A stretch of 40,198 bases of DNA from Marinilabiliales bacterium (GCA_002869435.1 PKSX01000067.1:1-40198), one strand, 5' to 3'; shown: positions 25,321 to 34,314, counted from the stretch's first letter. Numbers and translations: made by a program. Notes: a model not told the origin generated them from the sequence alone.

Positions 25321-27231
25321 TTATTTATTATCATCTACTTCTTCAAAGTCAACGTCAGTTACTTCATCGTCTTTACCTTCGTTCTGATTTTCTGCTCCCG
25401 GTTCCTGAGCTCCGTTCTGCTGTTGTTCCTGACTGGCTTTGTACATTTCCTCGCTGGCAGCCTGCCATGCAGTATTAAGAGCTTCAGTTGCAGAGTCTAT
25501 GGTCTCAATATTTTGTGATTTATGAGCTTCTTTTAACTCATTCAGAGCTGATTCTATAGGTGCTTTCTTTTCTTCAGGAATTTTATCGCCAAATTCTTTC
25601 AGCTGTTTTTCGGTTTGGAAAATTAAACTATCTGCCTGATTAATTTTGTCAATCTTTTCACGCTCAGCTTTATCTGCTTCTGCATTAGCTTCGGCCTCGG
25701 CTTTCATCTTTTTGATTTCATCATCGCTAAGGCCACTGCTGGCTTCGATACGAATTTGTTGTGATTTACCTGTGGCTTTGTCTTTAGCTGATACATTAAG
25801 GATACCATTGGCATCAATATCGAAAGTAACTTCAATCTGAGGTACTCCGCGTGGTGCAGGTGGTATATCTGTGAGCTGAAAGCGGCCAATACTCTTGTTT
25901 TGTGCCGCCATAGGACGTTCACCCTGTAAAATATGAATGTCGACTGTGTTCTGATTATCGGCAGCTGTGGTAAAGGTTTCTGCTTTTTTAGTGGGTATAG
26001 TTGTGTTGGACTCAATAAGCTTGGTCATAACACCGCCCATGGTCTCTATACCCAGTGAAAGCGGAGTAACGTCGAGCAGAAGCACATCTTTTACTTCACC
26101 GGTAAGAACTGCACCCTGAATAGCTGCTCCAACGGCCACAACTTCGTCAGGATTTACTCCTTTTGAAGGAGATTTTCCAAAATAATCCTGAACCACTTTT
26201 TGAATAATAGGAATACGGGTAGACCCACCAACAAGAATGACTTCATTGATATCATTAGGACTCATGCTTGCATCAGAAAGTGCTTTTTTGCAAGGCTCAA
26301 TAGTAGCTTTCACCAGGTCATCAATAAGTTGTTCAAATTTGGCACGGCTTAGCGTTTTAACAAGGTGCTTTGGGATTCCGTCAACCGGCATAATATATGG
26401 CAGATTGATTTCTGTGGATGTGCTCGAGCTAAGTTCAATTTTGGCTTTTTCAGCAGCTTCTTTCAGGCGTTGCAGAGCCATTGGGTCTTTTCTCAGATCT
26501 ATACCTTCATCTTTCTGAAATTCATCGGCAAGCCAGTCAATAATTCTTTGATCAAAATCGTCTCCTCCAAGGTGGGTGTCACCATTTGTAGATTTTACTT
26601 CAAATACACCATCACCTAGTTCGAGGATGGATATATCGAAGGTTCCTCCGCCAAGATCGAATACTGCAATTTTTAAATCCTGGGTTTTTTTGTCAAGACC
26701 ATACGCCAGTGCAGCTGCAGTAGGTTCGTTTATAATACGGCGAACCTTAAGTCCGGCTATCTCTCCGGCTTCTTTGGTAGCCTGACGCTGAGAATCGTTA
26801 AAGTATGCGGGAACAGTAATAACTGCCTCATCTACTTCCTGACCCAGATAGTCTTCTGCCGTCTTTTTCATTTTTTGCAGAACCATGGCTGATATTTCCT
26901 GAGGAGTATATTGACGATCGTCAATTTTTACCCTTGGAGTATTGTTTGTGCCTTTTTCAACTACATAAGGTACACGGTTAACTTCTTTGTTCACACGGTC
27001 AAAAGTTTCACCCATGAAACGTTTGATGCTGAAGATAGTACGTGTTGGGTTTGTTATCGCCTGACGTTTGGCAGGATCACCTACTTTTCTTTCGCCGTTA
27101 TCGGTAAATGCCACCATACTTGGCGTGGTTCTTTTTCCCTCGCTGTTGGCAATTACAATAGGTTCATTCCCTTCCATTACCGCAACACACGAGTTTGTTG
27201 TTCCTAAGTCAATTCCTATTATTTTTCCCAT
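25321..27231 (-). CDS. dnaK: chaperone DnaK (Hsp70)
   Basis: A 636-residue Hsp70 chaperone that binds exposed hydrophobic stretches of proteins in an ATP-driven cycle with DnaJ and GrpE. The ATPase domain opens [23 protein letters not shown] ([15 protein letters not shown]), with [32 protein letters not shown] and [10 protein letters not shown]. The interdomain linker is [15 protein letters not shown], and the C-terminal lid ends in [13 protein letters not shown]. The start at 27231 is the family start; an in-frame ATG at 27255 would add eight non-conserved residues. dnaJ and grpE are not adjacent. No CIRCE element is present upstream, but three copies of AAC(A/G)TTCC lie at 27251-27326. Confidence 0.98.
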   Translation of the reverse strand: MGKIIGIDLGTTNSCVAVMEGNEPIVIANSEGKRTTPSMVAFTDNGERKVGDPAKRQAITNPTRTIFSIKRFMGETFDRVNKEVNRVPYVVEKGTNNTPRVKIDDRQYTPQEISAMVLQKMKKTAEDYLGQEVDEAVITVPAYFNDSQRQATKEAGEIAGLKVRRIINEPTAAALAYGLDKKTQDLKIAVFDLGGGTFDISILELGDGVFEVKSTNGDTHLGGDDFDQRIIDWLADEFQKDEGIDLRKDPMALQRLKEAAEKAKIELSSSTSTEINLPYIMPVDGIPKHLVKTLSRAKFEQLIDDLVKATIEPCKKALSDASMSPNDINEVILVGGSTRIPIIQKVVQDYFGKSPSKGVNPDEVVAVGAAIQGAVLTGEVKDVLLLDVTPLSLGIETMGGVMTKLIESNTTIPTKKAETFTTAADNQNTVDIHILQGERPMAAQNKSIGRFQLTDIPPAPRGVPQIEVTFDIDANGILNVSAKDKATGKSQQIRIEASSGLSDDEIKKMKAEAEANAEADKAEREKIDKINQADSLIFQTEKQLKEFGDKIPEEKKAPIESALNELKEAHKSQNIETIDSATEALNTAWQAASEEMYKASQEQQQNGAQEPGAENQNEGKDDEVTDVDFEEVDDNK

Positions 27232-27250
27232 TGTGATATTGTTTTTTTCG

Positions 27251-27326
27251 AACATTCCCTGTCAAATAACGTTCCAATGGGGATTTATTTACTTTTTGTC
27301 ATAAAATATGGTTCTCGAAACATTCC
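27251..27326. promoter_or_regulatory. three AAC(A/G)TTCC repeats upstream of dnaK
   Basis: AACATTCC at 27251-27258 and 27319-27326, and AACGTTCC at 27268-27275. The first and third are preceded by TCGA. The copies start 17 and 51 bases apart. They are possible regulator sites for dnaK. Confidence 0.3.
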
Positions 27327-27354
27327 AGAGTTTAAAAAACTGACAAATCGGCAC

Positions 27355-27384
27355 AAAAAAACTGCCTGTGGTGTGCAGGCAGTT
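27355..27384 (-). terminator. intrinsic terminator of the lipoprotein gene
   Basis: AACTGCCTG (27360-27368) pairs perfectly with CAGGCAGTT (27376-27384). On the minus strand the hairpin is followed by seven T, ending transcription from 27408. Confidence 0.9.
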
Positions 27385-27407
27385 CTTAAATTGAATCTCT
27401 GTAATTA

Positions 27408-28163
27408 CTATTGAACCGGAATGTTTTCCATTTGTTCATTAATGTTCTGCACCTGATTGTTGATGTCATCCATTTGTGCATCAACATCCTTCATTTGTTC
27501 GTTTATATCTTTGAATTCAATATTATCGGGCAATTCAAAAACATCTGCAGGTGGTTCTACACCTTCTTCCATTTTGATAACTTCATAAGTGGTCTTTACA
27601 CCGGCAACAACAGATTCACTTTTTAGGGCCATGCCTTTATAAACCCATGTTGTACTTTTAACACCCTGGTAATTCATGGTAAATACTTTGCAGGTTTTTC
27701 CCATAATTTCTTCTGTTCCTTCTTCCACCATATTGTATTTGGCCATCATCTCTTTATCGAGATTGTTATAATTGATATTCTGATTGTTCTCATCCATATC
27801 AACTTTAACTTTCGTTCCCATGCCGGTCATGCTGTCCCATGTGTATACATAGTCACCCGAAATAACAGTATTTGATGTAGTACTTACACCCATCATGTCC
27901 ATTTTGGTAATGGTGGCAGTTTCTTTACCATGATCACGCCAGTACATTTCCATAGTGCTGGTCATGCCCATTGTAGTCATTTTAAATTCCATCATGCCTT
28001 GCTCAACACCAAATTTCTGGTCGGGATTAACATCTTCAGTAATATCTTCATTGATTTCTGTGCTATCCTGATCATTGTTTTCGTCGGTTTTATCTCCGCT
28101 GCCACAAGAAGCCATAGCAAATGCAAATAAGAGAGCAAGAAGGAGGAATGATAATTTTTTCAT
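27408..28163 (-). CDS. DUF4412-like lipoprotein with C-terminal heptad repeats
   Basis: A 251-residue lipoprotein: signal peptide with lipobox MASC, lipidated at C20, then an acidic linker rich in D, E and N (about 22-48). The central domain (about 50-205) is rich in methionine and beta strands (MMEFKMTTMGMTSTMEMYWRD, VVAGVKTTYEVIKM), resembling DUF4412 or LolA-like periplasmic domains. The last 32 residues are four heptads (INEQMKD, VDAQMDD, INNQVQN, INEQMEN), an almost ideal short coiled coil, so it probably oligomerises. It begins 17 bases after the stop of another small lipoprotein gene with no promoter box between, so they form an operon. Its function is unknown. Confidence 0.82.
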   Translation of the reverse strand: MKKLSFLLLALLFAFAMASCGSGDKTDENNDQDSTEINEDITEDVNPDQKFGVEQGMMEFKMTTMGMTSTMEMYWRDHGKETATITKMDMMGVSTTSNTVISGDYVYTWDSMTGMGTKVKVDMDENNQNINYNNLDKEMMAKYNMVEEGTEEIMGKTCKVFTMNYQGVKSTTWVYKGMALKSESVVAGVKTTYEVIKMEEGVEPPADVFELPDNIEFKDINEQMKDVDAQMDDINNQVQNINEQMENIPVQ

Positions 28164-28180
28164 TTTATTTTTGTTTTTGG

Positions 28181-28594
28181 TTAATATTCAGAAAGTTCGA
28201 CTCTCATTGTGACACTACCAAGTGTTGAGGTCATCCATAATTCTTTGTTTCTTAATTTCAGAATTTCATAGTCTTGCGACCAATACAATCCTGATGTATC
28301 ACTGCAGTCAAGGTACAATGTCTTGAAATCATCATCAAATTCCCAGTATGCATAATATTCATAAGTACTGCTTTCATGGAAAGTTGCCGAATTATCACTT
28401 TTAAACTCTACCCATGCGCTATTACTGGTATATGTGTTGGTTATATCCTGTCCATTCATTAGAAATTTTTCATATTTCCACTTGTTTACCAATCGCGATT
28501 TGGGGCTGCGAAGACTGACAATCGGACCATCCTCGTAATAGCAACCACTTAAAAACATTGTAAATACCAATGCAGCTACAATAAGATTTTTCAT
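28181..28594 (-). CDS. small lipoprotein, lipocalin-like
   Basis: A 137-residue lipoprotein with signal peptide and lipobox LSGC (lipidated C18). The mature domain has a pattern seen in lipocalin-like Bacteroidota lipoproteins: LVNKWKYEKFLMNGQDIT, then WVEFKSDNSATF, then YYAYWEFDDDFKTLYLD and YEILKLRNKELWMTS, which reads as a run of beta strands. Two cysteines in the mature part (C18 apart) are few, so disulfides are unlikely to define it. The start at 28594 is chosen because the signal peptide begins there and a TATATTTG box lies directly upstream; an in-frame ATG at 28654 would start upstream of that box. It is the first gene of a two-lipoprotein operon. Confidence 0.8.
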   Translation of the reverse strand: MKNLIVAALVFTMFLSGCYYEDGPIVSLRSPKSRLVNKWKYEKFLMNGQDITNTYTSNSAWVEFKSDNSATFHESSTYEYYAYWEFDDDFKTLYLDCSDTSGLYWSQDYEILKLRNKELWMTSTLGSVTMRVELSEY

Positions 28595-28605
28595 GTTTTT
28601 TATTA

Positions 28606-28613
28606 CAAATATA
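28606..28613 (-). promoter_or_regulatory. Bacteroidota -7 box (TATATTTG)
   Basis: On the minus strand this matches TAnnTTTG and ends 11 bases before the lipoprotein start at 28594, predicting a very short leader. Confidence 0.5.
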
Positions 28614-28657
28614 AAGTCTTTTTCTATATAGCAGAAAGATTCGGAGATAATCAATGT

Positions 28658-29437
28658 CTAAATTTCAATACAAAGCATGTCGTGAGCAAGTTGCATTTTA
28701 TTAGGTAACCCGGCGTTTATTTCGTCATGAAATCCCATAAAATGGCTGATATGAGTGAAATAGCATTGAGAAGGATTCAGCTTTTTTGCTACCTCAATTG
28801 CTTCTTCAAGAGAAAAATGAGTAGGATGCGGCCTTGTTCGTAAGGCATTCAAAACAAGAGTGCCACAATCTCTCATTAAATTCATGCTCTCCTCTGGTAT
28901 TAGATTCGCATCGGTGACATAGCACAGGTTTCCCATCTTGAAACCTGAGATTGGCATTTTGCCGTGCATTACTTCAACAGGAGTAATTTCAATGTTTCCA
29001 ATCGTAAATGGATCCTGATTAATGATATGAAGGTTTATTTGAGGAGGCCCTTTATATCCTTTCGGGTCGAAAATATACGGGAACTCCGTTCTAATGGCAT
29101 CCGCAACATCCTTCCTGGTATAAATGTCAATACGCTTATTTCTGATATAATTAAAAGCACGTACTTCATCAAGGCCGGCAATATGATCGCGGTGGCCGTG
29201 CGTAATTAATATGGCATCGAAATCATCAATCTCAGATCTCAGTAACTGTTGTCTGAAATCCGGGCCAATGTCAATTATTATGCGTGTGTTATTGATTTGC
29301 ACAAAGGCAGATGTTCGCAACCGCTTGTCCTTTTCATGTTTAGAACGACAAATTTCGCAATTGCAACTCAGTACCGGTACACCGGTACTTGTTCCTGTTC
29401 CTAGAAATATAATGAAATTGTCTTTCCGCATTCTCAT
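28658..29437 (-). CDS. PhnP-like MBL-fold metallo-hydrolase
   Basis: A 259-residue metallo-beta-lactamase-fold enzyme of the PhnP / RNase Z-like branch. It opens FLGTGTSTGVPVLSCNCEIC, where C25, C27 and C30 resemble the structural zinc site of PhnP. The catalytic HxHxDH motif is H80, H82, D84, H85 in THGHRDH; YVTDAN and YFTHISHFMGFH supply the later metal ligands. PhnP is a cyclic phosphodiesterase; the substrate here is not known. The ATG at 29437 overlaps the rex stop (ATGA), so the enzyme is made together with the redox repressor. In many Bacteroidota genomes such a gene sits near housekeeping genes, so a direct role in redox control should not be assumed. Confidence 0.9.
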   Translation of the reverse strand: MRMRKDNFIIFLGTGTSTGVPVLSCNCEICRSKHEKDKRLRTSAFVQINNTRIIIDIGPDFRQQLLRSEIDDFDAILITHGHRDHIAGLDEVRAFNYIRNKRIDIYTRKDVADAIRTEFPYIFDPKGYKGPPQINLHIINQDPFTIGNIEITPVEVMHGKMPISGFKMGNLCYVTDANLIPEESMNLMRDCGTLVLNALRTRPHPTHFSLEEAIEVAKKLNPSQCYFTHISHFMGFHDEINAGLPNKMQLAHDMLCIEI

Positions 29438-30057
29438 TTCTTGGCAAAGAATGCCACTTTTTCAAGCGAAGTTAAGATATCATATTCTTCCAGAAAAACA
29501 CCTTCGGGCAGTTTAAGGGGTACAGGTGTGAAATTCATTATCCCTGTTACACCTGCCTCTGCAATCTCGAGTGCCATATCGTGGGCATCATCACCGGGTA
29601 ATGTAAGCACTGCAATACGGATATCTTTTTCTTTGATTATTCTTTTTAGATCTTTAATGTGATAACAATCTACACTAAGAAATGGTTTGTTTATCTTTTC
29701 CGGGTTTACATCAAAAATAGCCTCTACATTGAGACGTGTTTCCTTATCCTGAAGATATCTCACAATAGCCTGACCCAAATTACCAAGACCAAAGACCGCT
29801 ACATTGGTTTTGCCCCGACAATCGATTACTTCAGAAATCTTCTCTACCAGTTCTTCAATATTATAACCGTTTTTATGTGATCCACTATGACCTATAAGCA
29901 TCATGTCGCGACGAACCTGCTCAGGGGTCAGGTGTAGGTTTCTGGCTAGCTCATGTGAAAATATATTCTCTCTGTAAAATTTACAATAGGTTGTTAAACA
30001 CCTACGATACTTGCTTAAGCGTTCTATTGTGCCTTCCGGTAATTTTTTGATATCCAT
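29434..30057 (-). CDS. rex: redox-sensing transcriptional repressor Rex
   Basis: A 207-residue Rex protein, a dimeric repressor that binds DNA when NAD+ is high and lets go when NADH rises. The N-terminal winged helix has EGTIERLSKYRRCL (8-21), then LTPEQVRRDMMLIG. The Rossmann domain has VAVFGLGNLGQAIVRY (G90, G92, G95) and MNFTPVPLKLPEGVFLEEYDI near the end. The usual FGxxGxxGxGY loop after the DNA-binding helix is GHSGSHKNGY here. It is followed by the overlapping MBL gene. A palindrome six bases before the start (30063-30079) resembles a Rex operator and suggests autoregulation. Confidence 0.95.
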   Translation of the reverse strand: MDIKKLPEGTIERLSKYRRCLTTYCKFYRENIFSHELARNLHLTPEQVRRDMMLIGHSGSHKNGYNIEELVEKISEVIDCRGKTNVAVFGLGNLGQAIVRYLQDKETRLNVEAIFDVNPEKINKPFLSVDCYHIKDLKRIIKEKDIRIAVLTLPGDDAHDMALEIAEAGVTGIMNFTPVPLKLPEGVFLEEYDILTSLEKVAFFAKK

Positions 30058-30062
30058 ATTAA

Positions 30063-30079
30063 CTGTTATTTCTTAACAG
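30063..30079. promoter_or_regulatory. candidate Rex operator, CTGTTA-N5-TAACAG
   Basis: A perfect 6-5-6 inverted repeat that resembles the Rex site TTGTTAA-N4-TTAACAA but is one base shorter. It lies directly before the rex start codon. Confidence 0.4.
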
Positions 30080-30244
30080 CGTAAATATCGTAATTTTTTC
30101 CGTAGTCTGTCGTATAAATTTTAAAACCTGACGAAAAACATTGAAATTTGTGATTTAGGTCGTAGTTTTGTGTGATTTACTTGTGTTTTGATTAACAATA
30201 TGTATTTATCTTCATTTCTGAGTATCTCATTTAATCAGATTCCC

Positions 30245-30252
30245 TATTTTTG
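30245..30252 (+). promoter_or_regulatory. Bacteroidota -7 box (TATTTTTG)
   Basis: It matches TAnnTTTG, ending 15 bases before the ATG at 30268. It supports that start over the TTG at 30250, which lies inside the box. Confidence 0.45.
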
Positions 30253-30267
30253 CAAAAACAATTATCA

Positions 30268-31326
30268 ATGAAATTCCTTCTATCTATTTCTGCAATATTT
30301 CTTGCATTCTTGCTGAATGCACAAATAACAATAACCACCAGCGATTTTCCTGTGCCAACCACTCAATATGTGGTTAGTCACACAGCCAGTTTAGATTCTG
30401 CTTTATATATGGCCAACGGAGCGTCACAAACCTGGGACTTTTCCGCTATGGTACCAATTTCGCAGGATACTGTTATGTTTCTGGATCCGATGGATTCTTC
30501 CATTCCGGTCTCATACCGTGTAGCATTCAATAATCCTCTCGATCCTGATCATGAGGCTACCGTTGCTGCAAAAATGGCCGTTGATCAGGGTATGCCCATG
30601 GTGACAATTACCGATATTTATAATTTCTATCAGTTAACATCCACACAATGGATTCAGGTGGGGATGGGTGCTAATGTAAACAGTTTACCAATACCTGTTT
30701 TATGGAGCCCTACTGAAGTGATTCTCAATCTTCCGGCCAATTACGGCGATCAGGATACTTCATATTCAGCCTCCAGTATGAATATTCCAAGTGTTGGATA
30801 CTATAGCGAAGAAAGAATGCGTGTAACCAATATTGACGGATATGGAACACTCATTACTCCCTACGGAACATTTAATGCATTGAAAGTGACATCGGTTATT
30901 TACGCGCATGACTCCATTTATATGGATTCGCTTGGTTTTGGATTTCCGATGGACAGGGTTGAAACCGAGTATAAATGGTTTGCCAACGGATATCAGATTC
31001 CCGTTATGGAAGTACTGAAACGAACCGGAATGGGTGCAGGAGTGACCATAACTTATATTGACTCTGTTCGAAATATTTCAGTTGCAGAAATGAATCTTAA
31101 TCAGATCTCTGCCTATCCAAATCCGGTAGAGAATAATCTATATTTCGATATTCCTGTTGAATCATACCCATTAAGGGTTGAGATATTTGATCAGCAAGGG
31201 TGTTTGGTCATTCGTGAGGAAATAATGAACTCGGGTATTGAAGTTTCCGGTCTTGAACCAGGTATTTATACCATTCGCCTCAGAAATGAGGAAGAGGTGT
31301 TTGTATCGAAGTTTTTGAAGAAATAA
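30268..31326 (+). CDS. secreted T9SS type A cargo of unknown function
   Basis: A 352-residue exported protein. The signal peptide is MKFLLSISAIFLAFLLNAQ. A beta-rich central region (about 20-270) has no catalytic motif I recognise; a WDFSAM segment near residue 55 and a run of aromatic, threonine-rich strands suggest a surface or binding role. The last 75 residues are a type A T9SS sorting domain: ISAYPNPVENNLYFDI, then LRVEIFDQQGCLVI, then LEPGIYTIRLRNEEEVFVSKFLKK. It should be secreted through T9SS and attached to the surface or released. It stands alone, between rex (divergent) and ruvB (convergent), with a strong hairpin after its stop. Confidence 0.85.
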   Translation: MKFLLSISAIFLAFLLNAQITITTSDFPVPTTQYVVSHTASLDSALYMANGASQTWDFSAMVPISQDTVMFLDPMDSSIPVSYRVAFNNPLDPDHEATVAAKMAVDQGMPMVTITDIYNFYQLTSTQWIQVGMGANVNSLPIPVLWSPTEVILNLPANYGDQDTSYSASSMNIPSVGYYSEERMRVTNIDGYGTLITPYGTFNALKVTSVIYAHDSIYMDSLGFGFPMDRVETEYKWFANGYQIPVMEVLKRTGMGAGVTITYIDSVRNISVAEMNLNQISAYPNPVENNLYFDIPVESYPLRVEIFDQQGCLVIREEIMNSGIEVSGLEPGIYTIRLRNEEEVFVSKFLKK

Positions 31327-31349
31327 GTATAATTTGTACCCACATACTA

Positions 31350-31390
31350 AAATTTTGTCATGCTGAGCCTGTCGAAGTGCGACAAAATTT
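31350..31390. repeat. REP-like hairpin, possibly a two-way terminator
   Basis: AAATTTTGTC (31350-31359) pairs perfectly with GACAAAATTT (31381-31390). The loop contains TGCTGAGCCTGTCGAAG, a sequence I know as a widespread intergenic repeat in Bacteroidota. It lies between two convergent genes, where a bidirectional terminator is expected. Confidence 0.65.
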
Positions 31391-31398
31391 CTTTTAAA

Positions 31399-32436
31399 CT
31401 ATCCCTCAAACAAACTCCCGCTTCTTGGCGGTAGATTCTTTCCCAGATGACGGAATGCCTGTGGGGTAACTTCGCGTCCGCGTGGGGTACGCATGAGGTA
31501 TCCTTGCTGAATCAGAAATGGTTCATACACTTCCTCAATGGTGCCGGAATCTTCACCAACAGCAGTTGCAATTGTGTTTAAGCCAACAGGACCGCCCCTG
31601 AATTTCTCAATGATAGTTTCCAGAATGCGGATATCCATTTCGTCGAGACCATTTTCGTCAATATTCAGTGCTTCAAGGGCATAATTGGTAATATCGAGGT
31701 CTATTTTTCCATCGCCCTTAATTTGTGCAAAATCACGAACCCTTCGTAAAAGCAGGTTGGCAATACGGGGTGTTCCTCTTGAGCGGCGGGCTATTTCGTC
31801 ACTGGCTTCATCATTAATTTTAATCTTTAAAATGCCAGAGGAACGAACAATGATCTTTTTCAGGTTTTCCGCAGGATAATAATCGAGACGAGCATTTATC
31901 CCAAATCGGGAACGGAGCGGAGCAGTAAGCAATCCGCTGCGGGTGGTTGCACCAATCAGTGTAAACGGATTCAGTTTAATCTGTACACTGCGTGCATTGG
32001 GTCCCGTTTCAATCATAATGTCGATGCGGTAATCCTCCATGGCAGAGTAAAGATATTCTTCTACAACAGAACTTAAACGGTGAATCTCATCAATAAATAA
32101 TATATCATTTGGTTCCAGTGAAGTCAGTAATCCCGCCAAGTCTCCGGGCTTTTCAATAACGGGACCACTAGTAATCTTAATGCCGGATCCCATCTCGTTG
32201 GCCAGAATATGTGAAAGTGTGGTTTTGCCAAGACCAGGAGGCCCGTGCAATAGAGTGTGATCCAAAGCTTCTTCACGTTGTTTTGCTGCATGAACAAAAA
32301 CAAGTAGATTGTCGACTACTTTGCCTTGACCAATAAATTCTTCAAAATCAGCAGGACGCAAAACCTTTTCAATTTCCTTTTCGGTATTGCTCATGCCTTT
32401 TCCTTCAGCATCCAGATTTGGATTCATATCGCTCAT
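31399..32436 (-). CDS. ruvB: Holliday junction DNA helicase RuvB
   Basis: A 345-residue AAA+ motor that drives branch migration with RuvA and RuvC in recombination. Walker A is GPPGLGKT (65-72), Walker B is FIDEIH (114-119), and sensor 1 is LIGATTRSG. The C-terminal winged helix has [10 protein letters not shown] and [24 protein letters not shown]. The N terminus is ambiguous: ATGs at 32436, 32427 and 32394 are all in frame before the conserved [12 protein letters not shown] minus-strand TACCTTTG box (32441-32448) ends only four bases before 32436, so transcription may start at or inside the first codon, and a downstream start could be used. ruvA is not nearby. Confidence 0.97.
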   Translation of the reverse strand: MSDMNPNLDAEGKGMSNTEKEIEKVLRPADFEEFIGQGKVVDNLLVFVHAAKQREEALDHTLLHGPPGLGKTTLSHILANEMGSGIKITSGPVIEKPGDLAGLLTSLEPNDILFIDEIHRLSSVVEEYLYSAMEDYRIDIMIETGPNARSVQIKLNPFTLIGATTRSGLLTAPLRSRFGINARLDYYPAENLKKIIVRSSGILKIKINDEASDEIARRSRGTPRIANLLLRRVRDFAQIKGDGKIDLDITNYALEALNIDENGLDEMDIRILETIIEKFRGGPVGLNTIATAVGEDSGTIEEVYEPFLIQQGYLMRTPRGREVTPQAFRHLGKNLPPRSGSLFEG

Positions 32437-32440
32437 GAAA

Positions 32441-32448
32441 CAAAGGTA
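32441..32448 (-). promoter_or_regulatory. Bacteroidota -7 box (TACCTTTG) for ruvB
   Basis: It ends four bases before the ruvB ATG at 32436, which predicts a leaderless mRNA or use of a slightly later start. Confidence 0.5.
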
Positions 32449-32502
32449 AGAATATTCTGCTTCTCAGTAATGACAATCTCTTCTTTAAAGGTTATGTATT
32501 GC

Positions 32503-34227
32503 CTATTCAGTATCATGATCCGATTGCCCTGTAATGATGGTGATTACACCATAACTCAGATCTGCAATCTTCAGATAATCATTATACATGTCGGCATAGA
32601 CCACACCTGTTTTTGTTTTATAAACGGCTTTGCTCAGATTTTTGAAATGCTCCTGCTTTAGCTTTTTGTGTTGTTTTATAATCTTCTGATGAAGTGATTT
32701 TATGTCTGAAAAATTGACCTCGGTTTTCGGATCTTGTATTAATTCTAACATTGTTGATAAGATATCACCCACTTGTCCGGAAAAATGCTGAAGGTTCTTG
32801 GTCATGTTCTCATTAAAAGAGATCTTCCCAGAGACTTTTCTGGTTGTGGCATTTGAAATAGCATAACAGGCATCAGCGATACTCTCAATATGGGTAGTTA
32901 TCTGAATCATATTACTGATCTCATCCGCAATGTTATGACTGAGCTCCTGTGTAGAAACATCTGCGAGGTATGAAGTAATTTCTAGCTCTAGCTGGTCAGA
33001 TATCTCCTCATTTTTTTTGATTTTCTCCAGACAATTATTGATTTTCTTTGTTGAGTCAACTTTTAAAAGAACCCTGGTATGTGAGAACATTTTTGCTACA
33101 CGCTTGCTATATTCAGCTATTTCTTTTCTAACCTGAATGGCCGATAACTCCACGGTAGACAACAATCCTCCGCTAATAAAACGGAGTTTGAATTCTTCCT
33201 CACTCTTCTTCTGTTTTACAATTTTTAAAATGATACTTTCAAGTGGTTTTATAAACCAAATCAGAATCATAGTATTGGCAAGATTGAAGATGGTGTGAAA
33301 TATTGATAGAGCAACTGGTATTGCTTGTGCTGATTGTTCAACAGTTTGATTAGCAACGATAAATGGAGAATTAAACCCATTATTTAAAGCTATGGTTTCA
33401 ATTAAATGAAGAAATGGATAAAAAAATGGGAGGAGTAATACTACACCAATTACATTAAAAAATAAATGTGCCATTGCCGTTCGTTTTCCGGCAGTATTGG
33501 CAACAAGAGCCGCCAGATTTGCTGTTATTGTTGTGCCAATGTTCTGTCCCATTACCATTGCTGCAGCCATATCAAAGGTTATCCAACCATTAAAACACAT
33601 TACCAGAGTTAATGCCATTGCAGCACTTGATGATTGAATGATTAATGTGATTACTGTTCCAATTATTAAATAGATGAAAATGGAAAAGTATCCATAATTA
33701 GAAAAGCCACTAAGAAATTCCAGCATTGCTGGGTTGCTTTGAATATCAGGTGTTGACCCATTTAGAAAGTCCAGCCCTATGAAAATTATTGCAAATCCAA
33801 TAATTACATTAGCCCAGTTGCTATATTTAGTGTTTTTTGAAAATAATAACGGAAATGTAACCCCAATTAGAGGTAAAACCAGAACAGCTATGTGTATTTT
33901 GAAGCCCAAGGTAGAGATAAGCCATGCAGTTACCGTTGTACCAATATTAGAGCCCATTATTACTCCAAGAGACTCTGTAAATGTAACAAGACCTGCATTC
34001 ACAAAACTTACCAGCATAACCGTGGTAGCCGATGAAGATTGAATGATGGCTGTAATCAGAAAGCCGGTAAATACACCTTTAAATTTATTGGAGGTCATGG
34101 CTGCCAGAATATTTCTCATTCTGTCGCCGGCTACTTTCTGCAGAGATTCACTCATTAGTTTCATTCCAAAAAGAAAGAAACCTAGAGAGCCGAGTAATTT
34201 GAGTAAGTCGAAAAGGTTATAATTCAT
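32503..34227 (-). CDS. Na+/phosphate cotransporter family protein with PhoU-like tail
   Basis: A 574-residue NptA/PNaS-family membrane protein. The N-terminal 340 residues hold about eight to nine membrane segments and the two inverted repeats typical of the family, each with a QSSSA signature (AIIQSSSATTVMLV and LIIQSSSAAMALTL). The C-terminal 210 residues are a soluble helical PhoU-like domain (TVELSAIQVRKEIAEYSKRV, EISDQLELEITSYL). It is expected to import phosphate with sodium; some relatives of this type act on other anions or sense phosphate through the PhoU part. A promoter with a -33 box at 34306-34310 and a -7 box at 34278-34285 is followed by a 43-base leader. Confidence 0.92.
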   Translation of the reverse strand: MNYNLFDLLKLLGSLGFFLFGMKLMSESLQKVAGDRMRNILAAMTSNKFKGVFTGFLITAIIQSSSATTVMLVSFVNAGLVTFTESLGVIMGSNIGTTVTAWLISTLGFKIHIAVLVLPLIGVTFPLLFSKNTKYSNWANVIIGFAIIFIGLDFLNGSTPDIQSNPAMLEFLSGFSNYGYFSIFIYLIIGTVITLIIQSSSAAMALTLVMCFNGWITFDMAAAMVMGQNIGTTITANLAALVANTAGKRTAMAHLFFNVIGVVLLLPFFYPFLHLIETIALNNGFNSPFIVANQTVEQSAQAIPVALSIFHTIFNLANTMILIWFIKPLESIILKIVKQKKSEEEFKLRFISGGLLSTVELSAIQVRKEIAEYSKRVAKMFSHTRVLLKVDSTKKINNCLEKIKKNEEISDQLELEITSYLADVSTQELSHNIADEISNMIQITTHIESIADACYAISNATTRKVSGKISFNENMTKNLQHFSGQVGDILSTMLELIQDPKTEVNFSDIKSLHQKIIKQHKKLKQEHFKNLSKAVYKTKTGVVYADMYNDYLKIADLSYGVITIITGQSDHDTE

Positions 34228-34277
34228 GAGATTTACTTAATATTAAGAAAATCAACCTGTTATATTGGTTCAAGAGC

Positions 34278-34310
34278 CAAATTTCGATAGAAATTTCGAA
34301 ATACACAAAA
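34278..34310 (-). promoter_or_regulatory. promoter (TTTTG-N20-GAAATTTG) with a palindrome in its spacer
   Basis: Minus-strand TTTTG (34306-34310) and GAAATTTG (34278-34285) lie 20 bases apart. The perfect palindrome ATTTCGAAAT (34293-34302) sits between them, and AAATTTCGA is repeated at 34279 and 34291, so a repressor site is plausible. Confidence 0.4.
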
Positions 34311-34314
34311 GGAG

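Noticed and set aside
27232..27400. CIRCE element for HrcA control of dnaK
   Set aside because: No TTAGCACTC-N9-GAGTGCTAA-like inverted repeat is present.
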